Shown here in pieces: positions 23,069-35,300 of a DNA stretch of 64,000 bases. The position numbers and the translations under genes are program-made. The stretch is from Sabellastarte sp. h YS-2021 (lineage: Eukaryota > Annelida > Polychaeta > Sabellida > Sabellidae), in contig OZ024928.1 of NCBI GenBank assembly GCA_964017235.1, positions 5,103,164 to 5,167,163 of the forward strand. The letters are read 5' to 3'. The notes under the pieces were generated by a model. That model was not told where the DNA came from. It searched no databases and saw only the letters and a list, made by a program, of their open reading frames with translations. The first letter of the stretch is position 1, and every line of letters begins with the position of its first letter.

Positions 23069-23204
23069 ATTGTGTGTGTGTTGGAATTATATTTTTGGGT
23101 GTTAAACATTCACTCATTCATTCACACAATTTTTTTCGAATATTTGGTGGAAGTGGAAGTGTTGGATGGTGTGCTCTTATTGTTTTGGGGCAACAACAAG
23201 TAGC

Positions 23205-24705
23205 TCAATAAATTATTGTGGGGGATTTGGGTGGCCGCTAAAATGGCTGGTCAGTGTGATTTGATGCAGGCTGATCTGCTTATTTGGACTGACTCTGCTG
23301 GCTGGACTGGCTGAGGGGTCTTGACTGTTCTTGATGAGTGGAAGATGGCACTGGTGATGGTGCTTGTTGAAGTTGTGAGGGTGAAAATGGTTGTGTTGTG
23401 TCAATCTGCTGGTACTCTAGTACACTTGGTATCCCACCATAGATGCTTGACAATCCAGAAGTGTTGTGTTGACTCCTCTTGTTGACCAGATGCAACGGAA
23501 GGCGGGTTAACTGTCTTTGATGGACTCCAAGTGAACATCAGTTGTCTGGAAGTTAATGGTCTCAGGCTGCTGGTCATCTACAACTAGAAAAGATGCTGGC
23601 TGTGCCTACACTGATGAAGGCCTTGATGGTTGCTGTACCTTGGCAGTCACTGCAGCAGGCTGCGTTGCGGCTATCTGAGAAGTTTGCACAACTGTTGTGG
23701 AAACTGGTTGAGTATTCGGTATGGTGAGTACATATTCACATCCTACTGTGGCCTGTATTGCTTCTGCAAGTTGAAATGTGGTGACCTGTGGACTTGTTGT
23801 GACCTGTCTCTTTGGTTCTTTGGTCTTGTACTGTATTTCACTGAAAAGTTGCACTGTTCCATTCCTGAAGGTCAACAAGTTTTGCTCCTCCAGGTGTTCA
23901 ATTTTAGAGTGAAGATAGTTTCAGAATGACTATATTGGACTTGTGGAGTACTGACGTACACCCAAAAAACTGGGGATCATCTACCTCATCTGCTGGAACT
24001 AACCTAAACCTGGATCTGCAGCAGTGGTGGTGGCGACAGCAGCTGGTCATCATGAAGGGCTTGTGGATGATGGTTCATGAGTAACATCTGATTCCATGCT
24101 GATTTCTATCTCAGATCCAGTCTCTTGTGAAGTGTCCGTTACTGAAGCTATGGCAGCTGCTTATCAAAGTGTGCACTGGTACCTTGAACACAGAAGACTT
24201 AGAAATTCCCTTCCTTCGGATGTAACCTCATAGAAAACTGAAACTGCTCTTCAATCAGGTCTGTCTTTTGGTGCTCTTTTCAGCAACTTGTCCTAACTTT
24301 GTCTGAATGAGCTTGCCATATCTGGTAAATGAGTCTCGAACCACTTCTTAACAGTATTGACAGATAAGTTCCTGGAAGCTGCTAGTCTTTCCCAGGGCAA
24401 CTCTTTCTTGTGCTTGTCTTTGAACTTGTCATGTGTCTTGTCGTAAAGTTCCTTATGCTGTTCAGTAAACTCCACAATGGCTTTTTTATCAGAATCACTC
24501 AGGAAAATGGACTTAATTTGCCCCTTCTTCTGTCTGGATTGAGTTGATTCTACATCAGTAACTGTGTCTGTTTGTTGTCACTTTTCTGTCTTTTTATGGC
24601 TGTCTTCCATCCTCTCGCTATATATCCTCTCTCTGTCCCTCTCCTCCTGCTCTTGTCTCTCCCTCTCCTCTCCTTTCTCTCCCTTCTTCTTTTCTCTAGA
24701 ATCAT
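23205..24705 (-). pseudogene. broken Harbinger accessory (MADF/Myb-like) gene
   Basis: Minus-strand pieces in order are: a Glu/Arg/Lys-rich charged stretch (24578-24700), a MADF/SANT-like DNA-binding module (24293-24475, with EFTEQHKELYDKTHDKFKD and LSVNTVKKWFETH), and a Gln/Thr/Val-rich tail (23606-23878, with EYVLTIPNTQP) ending in Ser/Gln/His-rich sequence near 23213. The plus-strand gene at 45.4-46.5 kb has the same charged-MADF-Gln-rich order and a similar YILTIPETQ motif. In PIF/Harbinger transposons the second gene encodes such a DNA-binding partner of the transposase. Stops and frame breaks separate the pieces; no transposase remains beside it. Confidence 0.6.
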
Positions 24706-26607
24706 AGACAATTCCGCCCTTTACCAAATCGGCCCCTGTCAAATTGCCCCCAGAATAAAGTATCCAAGTCAAATCCGCCCCTTTGGAAGTAATACCCTAG
24801 TCAAATCGGCCCCTGGTAAATATTAACCTGGTCAAATCTGCCCCTTGATGTTAAATGCATAAAAATATTAGATGCATGTGTATACATTCAGGAACAACAA
24901 TGTTAATCAATCAAACTTAATTATATATCACCCAAATATTAATGAATTAAAACCAATTGTTCTCAAGTGATCACAAGAGTTACAAAACAGCTTAATGTCT
25001 GAGTAGAGGGATTATAAGCATAGCTACTAATCAAGCAGTAGCATACAAATTAAAGAAAATTGCTCTTAAAAGATCACAAAACTTACAAAACAGTGTAATA
25101 TCTAAGAAGAGGGATTCTAAAGGAAGGTACTGATCAAACAGTAGCATATATTGAAAGCCAATTGTTGTTTAAAAGATCACAAAAGTTATGCATTTAGTAC
25201 AATTGCACTTTTAATAATTCTTACATAAACAAACATATAATGGATATAGGCTAAAGTGATTGATTACAGCATTCAATTATGTTTGATGTGTGTTAATCAC
25301 CCTTAGCTAAAGTTCTCACCACTATAGATAATTATTATATAGATAATGGTCAAGTGGCGCTACATGATGTAAACTTAATGGCCTGAGGCCCTAAAAGGGC
25401 CAAACGGTCATTAAGTTTACATAATGGAAACTTATCTATTATAAAACCCAGTAACCCAGTAATCAGTGCTTATTTTAAGACAGTAAGCTATTATTATTGT
25501 GTTTCAGGCATTGAAAGTACTAGAAGCTTACTTGTTCATTTTGTGTTGAAGTTTTTTGGGTTTCTCGAGATTTTTTATTTTGTGTGCTTCTTTGTCTCTT
25601 AATTTGGAATCAAGGAAAAATATCTCCTGGAAAGTTTGCCTCTTGGAAAAAAACCTTATAGAAAGAATGCCTTCTCCACATTTTGTATTTCAGTAATACC
25701 TCCTATGAAAATTAATCCACAGCATTACAAACAAAATTCATTTCAACCACAAACAATGTATCATTTTAGAAGTATATAACAAACTGTAATAAGGTAAATT
25801 GAAATCTTTGTTTTAAACTTAAAAACATTGAAAATTTAAATCAAATTTAAACCCAGCAATAATGCATTTCAGTGAGTTCGTTTGAAAGTTAGCTTCTCCT
25901 TCGATTAAGTTAACAGAAGATTATTGTAAAGTCAGATTGTAAAGAAATGCAAAGAATTAAAAAAAATATCCAACTTTATAAATTAAATTGCTTGTTTTGT
26001 ATTTGTCTGGAGGTGTTTTTTCAAGGTAGCATTTTCCATGAGGTATTTTTCTATGAACTCTGAATGTCATTCAGAATTGAAAAGAATTTGTAAATTTACC
26101 CACTGAACTAATTAATATGAAAGAAGTTGTGAAAACATTTCAATATTGAATGCATTGTGCTGAGGATGACTGGCAAATACTTAGTACCTTTTTTTGTTCT
26201 TGGCAGACTGGCTATTGAACTAAATCACAATCCATTGTTAGAAAATAATGTAGTACTATCTATCCATTATGCAAAAATAATGGAGAGTTAAGACAATGGA
26301 AGGGTCACCCGTCTGGGTTTTATACAGAATTACTCCCCCACCCTCCCCTAGTCAACATTATTACCGGATTATAATTCAACACCAATTAATTAAAGCATGT
26401 AGTTTTTTGTTGAAAAGGAACTCTTATGTTTTAACAATTGTGGAGAACTATATTTATCAATCAAGTCAAATGCTTTCTGCAGCTCTATAAATAAGTATTA
26501 ATTACACAAGTTTTTAACTGGGGGCTGATTTGTACAGTCCCGAATGTTGTCCAGGGCCAAATTTTTTAGGGGACCGATTTGGCAAAGGGCCGATTTGTCC
26601 AGCTCCC
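24706..26607. mobile_element. non-autonomous element with CAAATCGGCCCC inverted termini
   Basis: The left end (about 24710-24740) and the reverse complement of the right end (about 26575-26605) align over about 30 bases with few differences, starting GACAA and containing GCCCTTT and CCAAATCGG. Inside the left end the motif CAAATCxGCCCC recurs about five times at roughly 25-30-base spacing; the right end has three inverted copies. There is no coding capacity inside. The element appears inserted upstream of the broken Harbinger accessory gene. No target duplication was recognised. Confidence 0.6.
25338..25441. repeat. nested hairpin inside the 24.7-26.6 kb element
   Basis: The arms at 25367-25383 and 25406-25422 are complementary over 17 bases with one mismatch (ATGTAAACTTAATGGCC). 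An inner GGCCCT/AGGGCC stem and an outer TATAGATAA/TTATCTATT pair lie around it. It could form a cruciform or RNA hairpin. Confidence 0.75.
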
Positions 26608-27511
26608 TCTATCTCTATCCTCAGCAGTAGGAAAACTGGAGAGTCTAGCAGGATCTGCCTGGCATGATAATTCTAAAGCAAGAAAGCAAGCATTACATTC
26701 AGGAAATATTTAGCTGACTTCACGTATTTGGTTTTATAAACCAAGCAGCGAGAGCTAATTTTGCTTAAGGAATTGATATGGTCTTTTAAATGGTGTATTT
26801 TTATTTCAAAAGATGATTAATATACACTGTACAGTGAGTGCAAATTACAAACTAGACTTTTCATTTGTGTCTACATTGAGTCTATATGACAACACCTGTA
26901 ACTTAATCAGGGGTCTTAAGGAATGGATATGGTCTTTCAAATGGTGTATTTTTATTTCTAAAGATGATTAATATACACTGTATACTGAGTGCAAATTACA
27001 AACTAGACTTTTCATTGGTGTCTACATTGAGTCTATATGACAATACCTGTAACTTAATCACGGGTCAAGAAGGAGATCTAAATTTAAGCCCTCATTTTCA
27101 CAGGGTATATTTTCTTTTTGACTACTGATTTTTTGTCCTCACTCAATGAAGTGGAGGGACAAAGGTATTACAATTGCATGTGATTGTCTGTTTCTGCGCA
27201 TTACTCGAAAACTATACTTCAGATCTCATTCACATCTTTACACAAGATGGAGTCTACCTATAGCGCAGTGTATCTCAAAGAGGATTCAGATCAAGAACAA
27301 GTCGACAGATTTTTTTCTGATTTTTTTGCAAATATTTTGTTGTTGTCTTTAGAATTTTCAAACAACTTGACCAACTGTGCTGCGAGATTCATTTTTTTTT
27401 GTTCAGCACTATCTGCTGGAAAGGTTTGTACATTCGAGACTCGTTTTTTGTAGTAATATTAATAAGCATGATTTATTAAAACACCCTTAAATAGTATTTA
27501 AAATGCTGGAC
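26608..27511. other. 3' flank of gene B duplication unit, with local tandem duplication
   Basis: No gene is recognised. It contains two adjacent copies of a roughly 150-base block (about 26765-26927 and 26928-27067). A diverged single relative lies at about 56920-57060. Confidence 0.6.
26765..27067. repeat. tandem duplication of about 150 bp
   Basis: Both copies contain ATGGTGTATTTTTATTTC, GATTAATATACACTGTA and GAGTCTATATGACAA in the same order. Few differences are seen, apart from small indels. Confidence 0.85.
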
Positions 27512-27632
27512 CCGGATTCACAAAGATTCTTAAGTAAGAATTCTTACTTTAGTACAACATTTGTGATAAAATTTAACCACAAATGTTGTACTTAAGTAAG
27601 AATTCTTACTTAAGAATCTTTGTGAATCCCGG
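27512..27632. mobile_element. palindromic (foldback) MITE
   Basis: Two arms of about 54 bases are inverted copies around a 12-base AT-rich loop. The ends read CCGGATTCACAAAG and CTTTGTGAATCCCGG. Each arm itself contains a CTTAAGTAAGAATTC palindrome of about 24 bases (one base off in the left arm). The size and structure match miniature inverted-repeat elements that fold back on themselves. Confidence 0.8.
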
Positions 27633-27955
27633 CCTTGGTATTATTTATAGCCCCAGAAATTATTAGCATGAAATGCATGCAATATTCAAGATTTAATTTG
27701 GTTAAGACTACCGGGTGCAACAGGATTTTCATTAGATGAAATAGAACATGTGTTACAGTTCATCTACATCTCAGAATTATCTCTTTGTATGTATATGTAT
27801 ATTGTAAGACTTAATTTTAGTTGGAAATATATTGCTTTATAAGTAAGGAGATTGCATTTGAACAATATACGGTAATAAATGGGGAACCAGTGTAGTTTTT
27901 GCAGGAAGGGTGTGATATGACAATATTTATTTAGTTTGCACACCATACAACATTA

Positions 27956-28205
27956 TTTGGGGGCCACGGTGGCAGAGTGGTAACACTCTCGCCTCCCACC
28001 TCTGAGGTCGGGGGTTCGATCCCCGTGACGGCCTTAAGTGGGAAAGCTGGTAGTTGCTTACCGTTGGTCGGCAGTTTACAGTACACAACCCTAGCGAACT
28101 CTATGTACTGGTTTCCTCTGCCCTTCCAACTACCCGTCGTGATATGACCTGTACAGTGTTGAAAGCGACGTAAAACCCCAAATAAATAAATAAATAAATA
28201 AATAA
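27956..28205 (+). mobile_element. full-length tRNA-derived SINE
   Basis: The tRNA-like head has an A box (TGGCAGAGTGG, 27970-27980) and a B box (GGTTCGATCC, 28013-28022), so RNA polymerase III would transcribe it. A roughly 150-base body follows (TGGGAAAGCTGGTAGTT ... GTTGAAAGCGACGTAAAA), with an (AAAT)n tail. It is flanked by a 14-base target duplication, ACCATACAACATTA, at 27942-27955 and 28206-28219, essentially perfect, showing a fairly recent LINE-driven insertion. It is a SINE, not a functional tRNA gene. Confidence 0.93.
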
Positions 28206-28219
28206 ACCATACAACATTA

Positions 28220-31200
28220 GGCATTTTGAACTCTCTGTAGTCTGCCAGACTTCCGGTGTTTAGCAACTTTCATGGCTGTTTCACCATCAGTATAGATTAG
28301 CAGGCCTGACTTTGGTAATCCTAGGTCATCCCTGTTGGTCTCCATGGGCTATCGTGTACATCCAGCCCCATTCAGGCCTTTTTCTGGCAGTCTGGTACAT
28401 TGTGTAACCTTCCATCTCTTCTCTTTATATTTACAACTTTCATTTTTTGGAATTATCCTTTTAGCTAATTTATGGTTCCACATGGCCCTGTATAGGTTAA
28501 ATAGCTTAAATTTTATGAGCTTGTTTACTTTTATCATAACTTTCGAGATTTGAACCTTAATGCTAATTCATAATACTCTGTATCACTTTATTAATTTTTC
28601 TTAATATTGTTTATAAGGACCTCATACAGGTTATTTACTTATATCTGATATTGCAATTTATATGGAGCATTACATGCAATCAGTAATTATTGTGTATATT
28701 TGCATGTAAGTGTTTTTAGTGTCTGACATGCATATATTTATACAGTGTATAAATAAAATAATATTACCCAGCTCGCTTCCATGCCTTGGGCTAGGGACTT
28801 GGAAATGAATATCTTTTGTCATATTTCATATATGATTTATTCTCAACATCCAGTGATTGCTGGAACTATAATAAAACATTTTATCTCTTCATTTTATTCT
28901 AGGCTGCTGTAAGAGAAATAGTGAATAGAAAACAGTTCCTTGTGACTTTATCACAGTACCAACATAACATTGCATCCTGTTACTGTTTAATTACACCATA
29001 CTGGTAATAATGATAATGTTGAAACTGTAAATAAATCCAATTTAAAGACTAAAATGCTGTTCTCTAAAATACAAAACACCTGAGTGCACCAAAAGGTGAG
29101 AGAGGTGATTAATGTTCAATATTAGTGCCATACACCAGTTTATTTACTTACAGACCTTTGATTGGCATTCTAGCAGACTCAAAATACTACTAGTATTAAT
29201 ATGTATAATTAGACTTTTACATATTATGAAAGGTGCACACCCACAAGTTTAATAAACTTAAAGATGAATCATTGCTCAAAAGAGATTATTCAATTCAGAA
29301 ACACCATAAATGGAGGGGAACGATTTTGACTGTTGACATTAAATTATATGATAAAGGTTAGGTCACATTGTTTATTTTTGGTCATATCTGATCCTACATA
29401 TGTTCACCTGACGACCTCCTCCTTATGGAAAAGAGAACTCCTATGTCATATGTTGAAAAACAAGCCATCACTTACATTCATACCACCCCTCCATCTTCAC
29501 ACTTCCAGTATGCATATGATAATATAGCTTATGAGCTGTTGCAGGAGGCTTTTAAACATTTAAACGGTCCCAATTGCAAAACTCATTCCGAGTTATGCTG
29601 AATACTAATAAGGACATCCCACCCAAATGTGAATCCTCATGAAGGTGCCCTAGCCAAACAAAAAAGTGGATCAACTGTGATCCAACCTCAGCCAATGGTA
29701 GATGAACCCATATGGTTCTAGCTCATGATCCAAATGTAGAAACGTGTAACTTAGGTGTTAAGTGGTGTAGCTGTCCCATTACTGAGATTACGTCACATAG
29801 ATTGTGGAACAATAAGTTACTGATTATCTAAAATTCAAAATGATCAAGTTAGGGTACTATTGCTGTTGTCAGATCTATGTTATGTATAAAGTTGCAACTT
29901 GGTTTTAGATTTGAACCCTGCTCTACTTTACACATCAATTAAAAATAATTTTCAATTTGTGCACTTTTGAAATATATGATATATTTATTCACAATTATTA
30001 CACAGGCTAAATGGCGGGCATCCTTAAAATTACCATTTATTGCAATATTTCAACAGTTTTTAATATTTTATAAATCGGGAATGTCAAGAGGTGTAAGTGA
30101 TTGAATTCTTGCCAATAAAAGGGGACATTAATTTAAAATGATCATAGCAAGCTTACGTTTATTTGTTAAAAAGAAAGTCTTGAAATAATAAAACTTAAGG
30201 TCACAAAACAACCCGGATCCAGACAGTTGCATAATGTATGAGCTTTGGGATGTGTCCAAAAATTGGACAGCATTTGAAGATAGGTGGAGATTGAAGTATG
30301 ATAGGCCACTGGGGCATGAAAATGTAAGAAACTGGGAAAGCAGGTCAGTCTGCAGTACTGAATTTTAGACTCATTTTTCAGTATTTTTGATTATTTGGTA
30401 AAACCAGCCTTGTGAAAAAAATAAACCAATAGTCGCTGAGACATTTTATTTAACAACTAAAGCATTGGATAATGTTTATTCAAGAAGCTATATATTTTAA
30501 CATCAATAGCTTTCAAAATAAGTCCACAAAATATATGTATGGATTTCTTTTCATTTGAAATTTGTTTGTCCATAAACAATCTCTTTAAAATCAATCTGAT
30601 AAACATTCAGTCTGCCCACAAAACATAATTCCCAACACAATTATATCTCTTGTTCATATTTATAAAGTCTAGTAATATTTTAAATACAGAGAAGTCTATA
30701 TATACAGGCAATATTATAAGTAATAATTTTAGTCAAAATTCTAACTTAGCCACAGAGCAGCACTCTTAATTATCAAATTAGTTGTAATCAGTGCACAAAG
30801 ATGTGCCTTTCAGTACCATTACTTTCAATTTTTGCACAGGTACAGATATGGCATAAGTAGAAATTTTACCTGGAAGAATATTTCACTAAAAATTCTTCAT
30901 TTTTAACAACTTCACTAGAACTAATTTTTACTAAGTTTCCACTTAAGAAATGAATTAAATTGAAGAAAAGTGTATAAAGCATTGCTATTTAAAACGCATT
31001 TTATGAAAGCACACCTACTTCATATTCACTGAACAAAGAAAAACCTATCATGCAATGCATCAGGGGTACATGCTTCAAGTGTTTAAAAGTAAATGCAAAT
31101 GTAACAAACTGTTAAGCTTGTTTCCTGTGTCAATCCAGTCACATCTTGTATTTGATATTTGCTTCAGACCAGTTCACATTATTCTGTGAAGCTAGATCAA

Positions 31201-32393
31201 CACATATTTATTGGTCAAGTACTTGTCTATGTTGTTCAGTGGGACAATTAAAATTAGCCACTGCATAGACCTTGTGCAAGGTCCTTCCTTAGTGCACTAT
31301 GATTCTATGAGAGCATGTCCCTCCAGAACGTCCACTGATAGTGCAAAATCCATACTGTTATAAAATGCACTCATTCATCGTCTCAAAAACACCCAAAGTA
31401 GAGACTTGTGAGCAAGTCTAGCTACTGCATAAAGGGATATTGCCCCCCCCCCCCCTTCACCCTCTGCAGTGTGCATTTTGATTAAGCCCATTAGGGCTGT
31501 TTTTGAAACGTTTAAAAATAAGCTCCTGGTGTTATGTCAAATGCATCCTGTACAAATACAGATTTCAACTTATTAAGCCTCATTCACACTATCATAAAAT
31601 GCAATGAGCGAGAAATGAGTACAGACGAGTTAAATATTTATTGTTCAAATGTGACTCGTGAGTTTAGCATGGGAGAATGTGGTTTAGATATTAGATTGTA
31701 ATCTTAATAAACATAATGATGTAAACTGTTGTAAAACAAATACAGCAAGATTTAGGGCTAATGTATTGTCGTCATTATTGGATAATATGGGGTAACATAC
31801 AACATAATAAATCCAGTGCTGAGTTGAAAATATACATTATGCTCTTGACTTGAGTTGGGGAAAGGCTAGTAGGCAACCCCCTTCATTTTGGTTTGCGAGG
31901 GGATTATTTAGCCTGCTAACATAAAAGACCTTTTACCACTACATTATCAGAAATAACCTGTGGTTCCTACTTGAGTAGCTTCTCTAATAAAACACTGCTA
32001 AGTTTTTTATCTTAACATGGGAACACATCACAGACATGTTTTCTCAAAGTTCCAGCTTTTGAGCATTCAGTAATGACTTTTATTTAAACAACCATATGCT
32101 AAAAATTAGAGTGACTTTTCTACACTCTTAGCCTTTAGCAGTAAACCTAAACCACTTCTGTTTTACAGACAAATATGCTCCATAAATGCTGCATGTTTCC
32201 AATTAATCATGAATCATATTGTATAGTAGAATCTGTTGTGTAGACTCTTGAACTGAATATTGACTAATAATCTATTTTATCTGTAACTTTTACACATAAA
32301 ACTTTACATTATATTGATAAAGCATTTTGCCCTCCATTTCTGTATGAATGTCTAAGGGATCTGAGGGATTGATTACCACATGTTAGTCATAGA
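28220..32393. other. non-coding 3' flank of gene B; part of segmental duplication
   Basis: No gene is recognised in 4.2 kb. Many blocks are collinear with 57.4-62.1 kb, for example 28811 with 57985, 30440 with 59940, 30590 with 60090 and 31740 with 60985. A 13-C run lies at 31443-31455. Short frames here are not conserved between the two copies, which argues against coding function. Confidence 0.6.
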
Positions 32394-35300
32394 CTACTTT
32401 GTGAATATCATTTTTTTGCCTCCTAGTCTCTCTTTCAGGTTTGGTGAGAGTTCGTCAAACCCATCAAACTCGTGTATGTGGCACTCCTTCACATTGTCCT
32501 GTGTTGATAGAATCTCTAGAAATTCAATCAGTGAATGTTCTACATTCTCATATCTCACACATAGTTCGTGCAATGATTCAAGGTGTGGCAGTGCACTGAT
32601 TAACACTTCACCTGTTACATCAGCACCATCAGAGAGTTTGATCTGCAGCCTGAGATCTTTCAAGCTAGTGAGTGTTTTCATTGCATCTGTTATGTCACAG
32701 ACTGTATCTGCATTCCTAAGTATGAGCTCACACTGATTGAGTGTTTTACAGCTGGAGCGTAAAAGAGTACACACTGCAGTCGTTGCAGAAATGGGAAGTT
32801 CACCCAAGATATCTTGCAGTACAAGAGTTTGTAAATTAGACCAAAGTGACTGGTTTATTTGTGAGTCACTCATTGCAGAGAGTATGTTAACATTATGTAG
32901 CACCAACTGAGTGAGACATGATTGTTTTAGCAGACACTCCACATGTCTATGTGGCAGCTGACATGTGTGTAGGCAGCTACAAAGTACTGCTTCTGTAAGC
33001 AAGTTCCTACTCTCCCTGTCAGATGTCACATTACTTGTGTAAGGTATGTAGGGATGAGAAAAAACACGTAGACTTGTGGCATCTGGGAATATACCCATTA
33101 GTGTAGGCAGGTCCACGTGGGGTGTACGAGCATGCACATTCACCACCTGAACACCAGGTATACAGAATGGACCCAGCAACTCTGTCTGGAGTTGATCCAG
33201 GCACAGTTTAACCTGAGACCTTGGGGTGGACACATCATCAGATGTTACACTATTTAAGTGTTCAGGGTCAGAAGGCACAGAGTTAGAGTTTGCTTTATCG
33301 GTGGACACTATGTCAGAAGTTATAAATTCAGAGGACACTGAATTGGTAGACTCAGTAACTGAAGTCCCAGACACAGAGGGTATATGATTTGGAGACTCAC
33401 TAACTGAATTTACAGGCTCAGAGGACACATAATTGGGGGATTCACTGATATTATTCTCAGAATCAGATGACACAGCATGAGGGGACTCGTTGGCAGACAT
33501 CGCAGGGTCAGATGACACAAAAGCAGAGGACTCATTGACAGAAGTCACAGGATTAGAAGACACAGCAAATGGGGTGTCAGTGACAGAAGTCACAGGATCA
33601 GAAGACATATCATCGGGGGGCTCAATGACATTATTCAAAGAATCAGATGACACAGCATCAGGGGACTCATTGGCAGACATCACAGGGTCAGATGACACAG
33701 AAGCAGAGGACTCATTGACAGAAGTCACAGGGTTAGGAGACACAGCAAATGGGGTGTCAGTGACAGAAATAACAGGATCAGAAGACATATCATTGGGGGA
33801 CTCAATGACATTATTCACAGAATCAGATGACACAGCATCAGGGGACTGATTGGTAGACATCACAGGGTCAGATGACACAGAAGCAGAGGACTCATTGACA
33901 GAAGTCACAGGATTAGAAGACACAGCATTAGGAGACTCATTGTTAGAAGTTACATCATCAGTGGACTCAATAACAGAAGTCGATGGCTCAAAGGACACAT
34001 CAGTGGGAGACTCAGTAACTGAAGTTACAGGATCAGAAGACACATCATTGGGGGACACAGGAACAAAAGTCACAGGATCCAATGACACAGAATCAGTTGG
34101 CTTAGATGACACAGGATCAGAAGCCACATTAATTTCAATCTGGTACACAGTACCCTGTCCAGTACTGGAGGACTTGGTGACAGAGATCACAGGTTCAGAT
34201 GACACATGGTCAGAAGCCACAGGAATTCGTAACTGGAACACAGTCCTGTGTCTCGTATTGGAGGACTCAGGAATGTGAATCTGGTACACATCACTCTGTT
34301 CACGGGTCACCGGGGTCAAGATTATGTTATAAAACCTTGAGAGTAATTCAATTGCATAGTGTGCATGAAACAGCGTGGTTAATTTTTGGAGACATTTCTG
34401 GTAGAAGCTGAGCTTATCTGTGTACTTCCAGTCTGGAAGCAAAAAATGAAACTCTTCATCATCTACTTCCTTATGTTTACTTTTACAGAGGTAGTGCTTA
34501 AGTTCACTGAAACCCTCTAGACTCTCTACGCCTACACCAGACAAGTCTCCAGAATTCTGCTCTATGAAAAGAGCAGCCTCATAGTAAATGTTAATTTCAC
34601 CTCTACTGCCTTTCATCACACAAAGCTGAGATGAAGCTACACCTAGAAGTGATTTCAGGAACTGAGCAGACAGACCACAAGCAAACTCCACAACTTTAAT
34701 GAGCTTACAATCACGCATCACAGTGGCCAAACACTGACCCTTGTTCTGTTCACTGTACAGTAGTTCATGAAATAGTGGTTCCTTTATACCTTCATAGGAG
34801 AGATACAGGGCTGCCAGGTACTCTTGTAGTTGTTTGTACTTGAGGACAAATGATTTCCAACACTTACTTACAGTAAACAGGCCACAGTCATCAATATCTT
34901 GCATGTCCAATAAACACTCACTTGCTTGAGTGTCTGTGAACTCATAGTGGGAAATTACTTGTGCAAGATCGAGGAAGCACAACTTACCTATAAAATACAG
35001 ACATTTCTTTGTCTCAGCAGGAAGAGTACAGTCAGGGCCAAGTGGAAATGTGTTGCACCATGTTACTTGTTTCTCTTCAGGTTTTTTCCTAGCCAACCAT
35101 CGCTTGATGATGACTTGTAGGAAAACATTAAAAAGCTCTGTGGCAGATTCAGGTACTTTAAATTGGAGACATTTGGCAATAGGATGCTTAAACACAGCAC
35201 ACAAAAGAGTAAGGTACAATGGTATGTGCAAGAGTGATGTGTCATATATTTTAGTTTTGTAATTGTCCTCAAAGGACTGCCACTCTGTTTTTTGTATTGC

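Larger units (their letters stand above)
21508..23204. other. 5' flank of gene A; no gene recognised
   Basis: AT-rich. It contains a (TTTG)n-like stretch at about 22857-22888 and a T23G13 homopolymer block at 23033-23068. I see no core promoter motif I would defend. Confidence 0.4.
26925..34280 (-). repeat. segmental duplication, copy 1 (gene B side)
   Basis: This is collinear with 56920-64000. Coding and non-coding parts both match, with offsets of 29.2 to 30.0 kb that change where private insertions occur. The left limit is set by the 150-bp block near 26.9 kb. The right limit shown is only where copy 2 leaves the window. Confidence 0.75.

Noticed and set aside
24593-24705. Polypyrimidine regulatory tract
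   Set aside because: Read on the minus strand it encodes the Glu/Arg/Lys-rich part of a Harbinger accessory protein, matching the purine-rich stretch at 45.5 kb.
27956-28030. tRNA gene
   Set aside because: A and B boxes are present, but the sequence continues into a SINE body and AAAT tail with a target duplication, and no tRNA cloverleaf with acceptor pairing was found.
33306-34055. CRISPR array
   Set aside because: The 45-bp units are contiguous coding repeats without distinct spacers, in a eukaryotic receptor gene.
33306-34055. Mucin-type extracellular stalk
   Set aside because: The array is Ser-rich, but the protein has no signal peptide or membrane segment that I can see and it is fused to a cytosolic NACHT domain.
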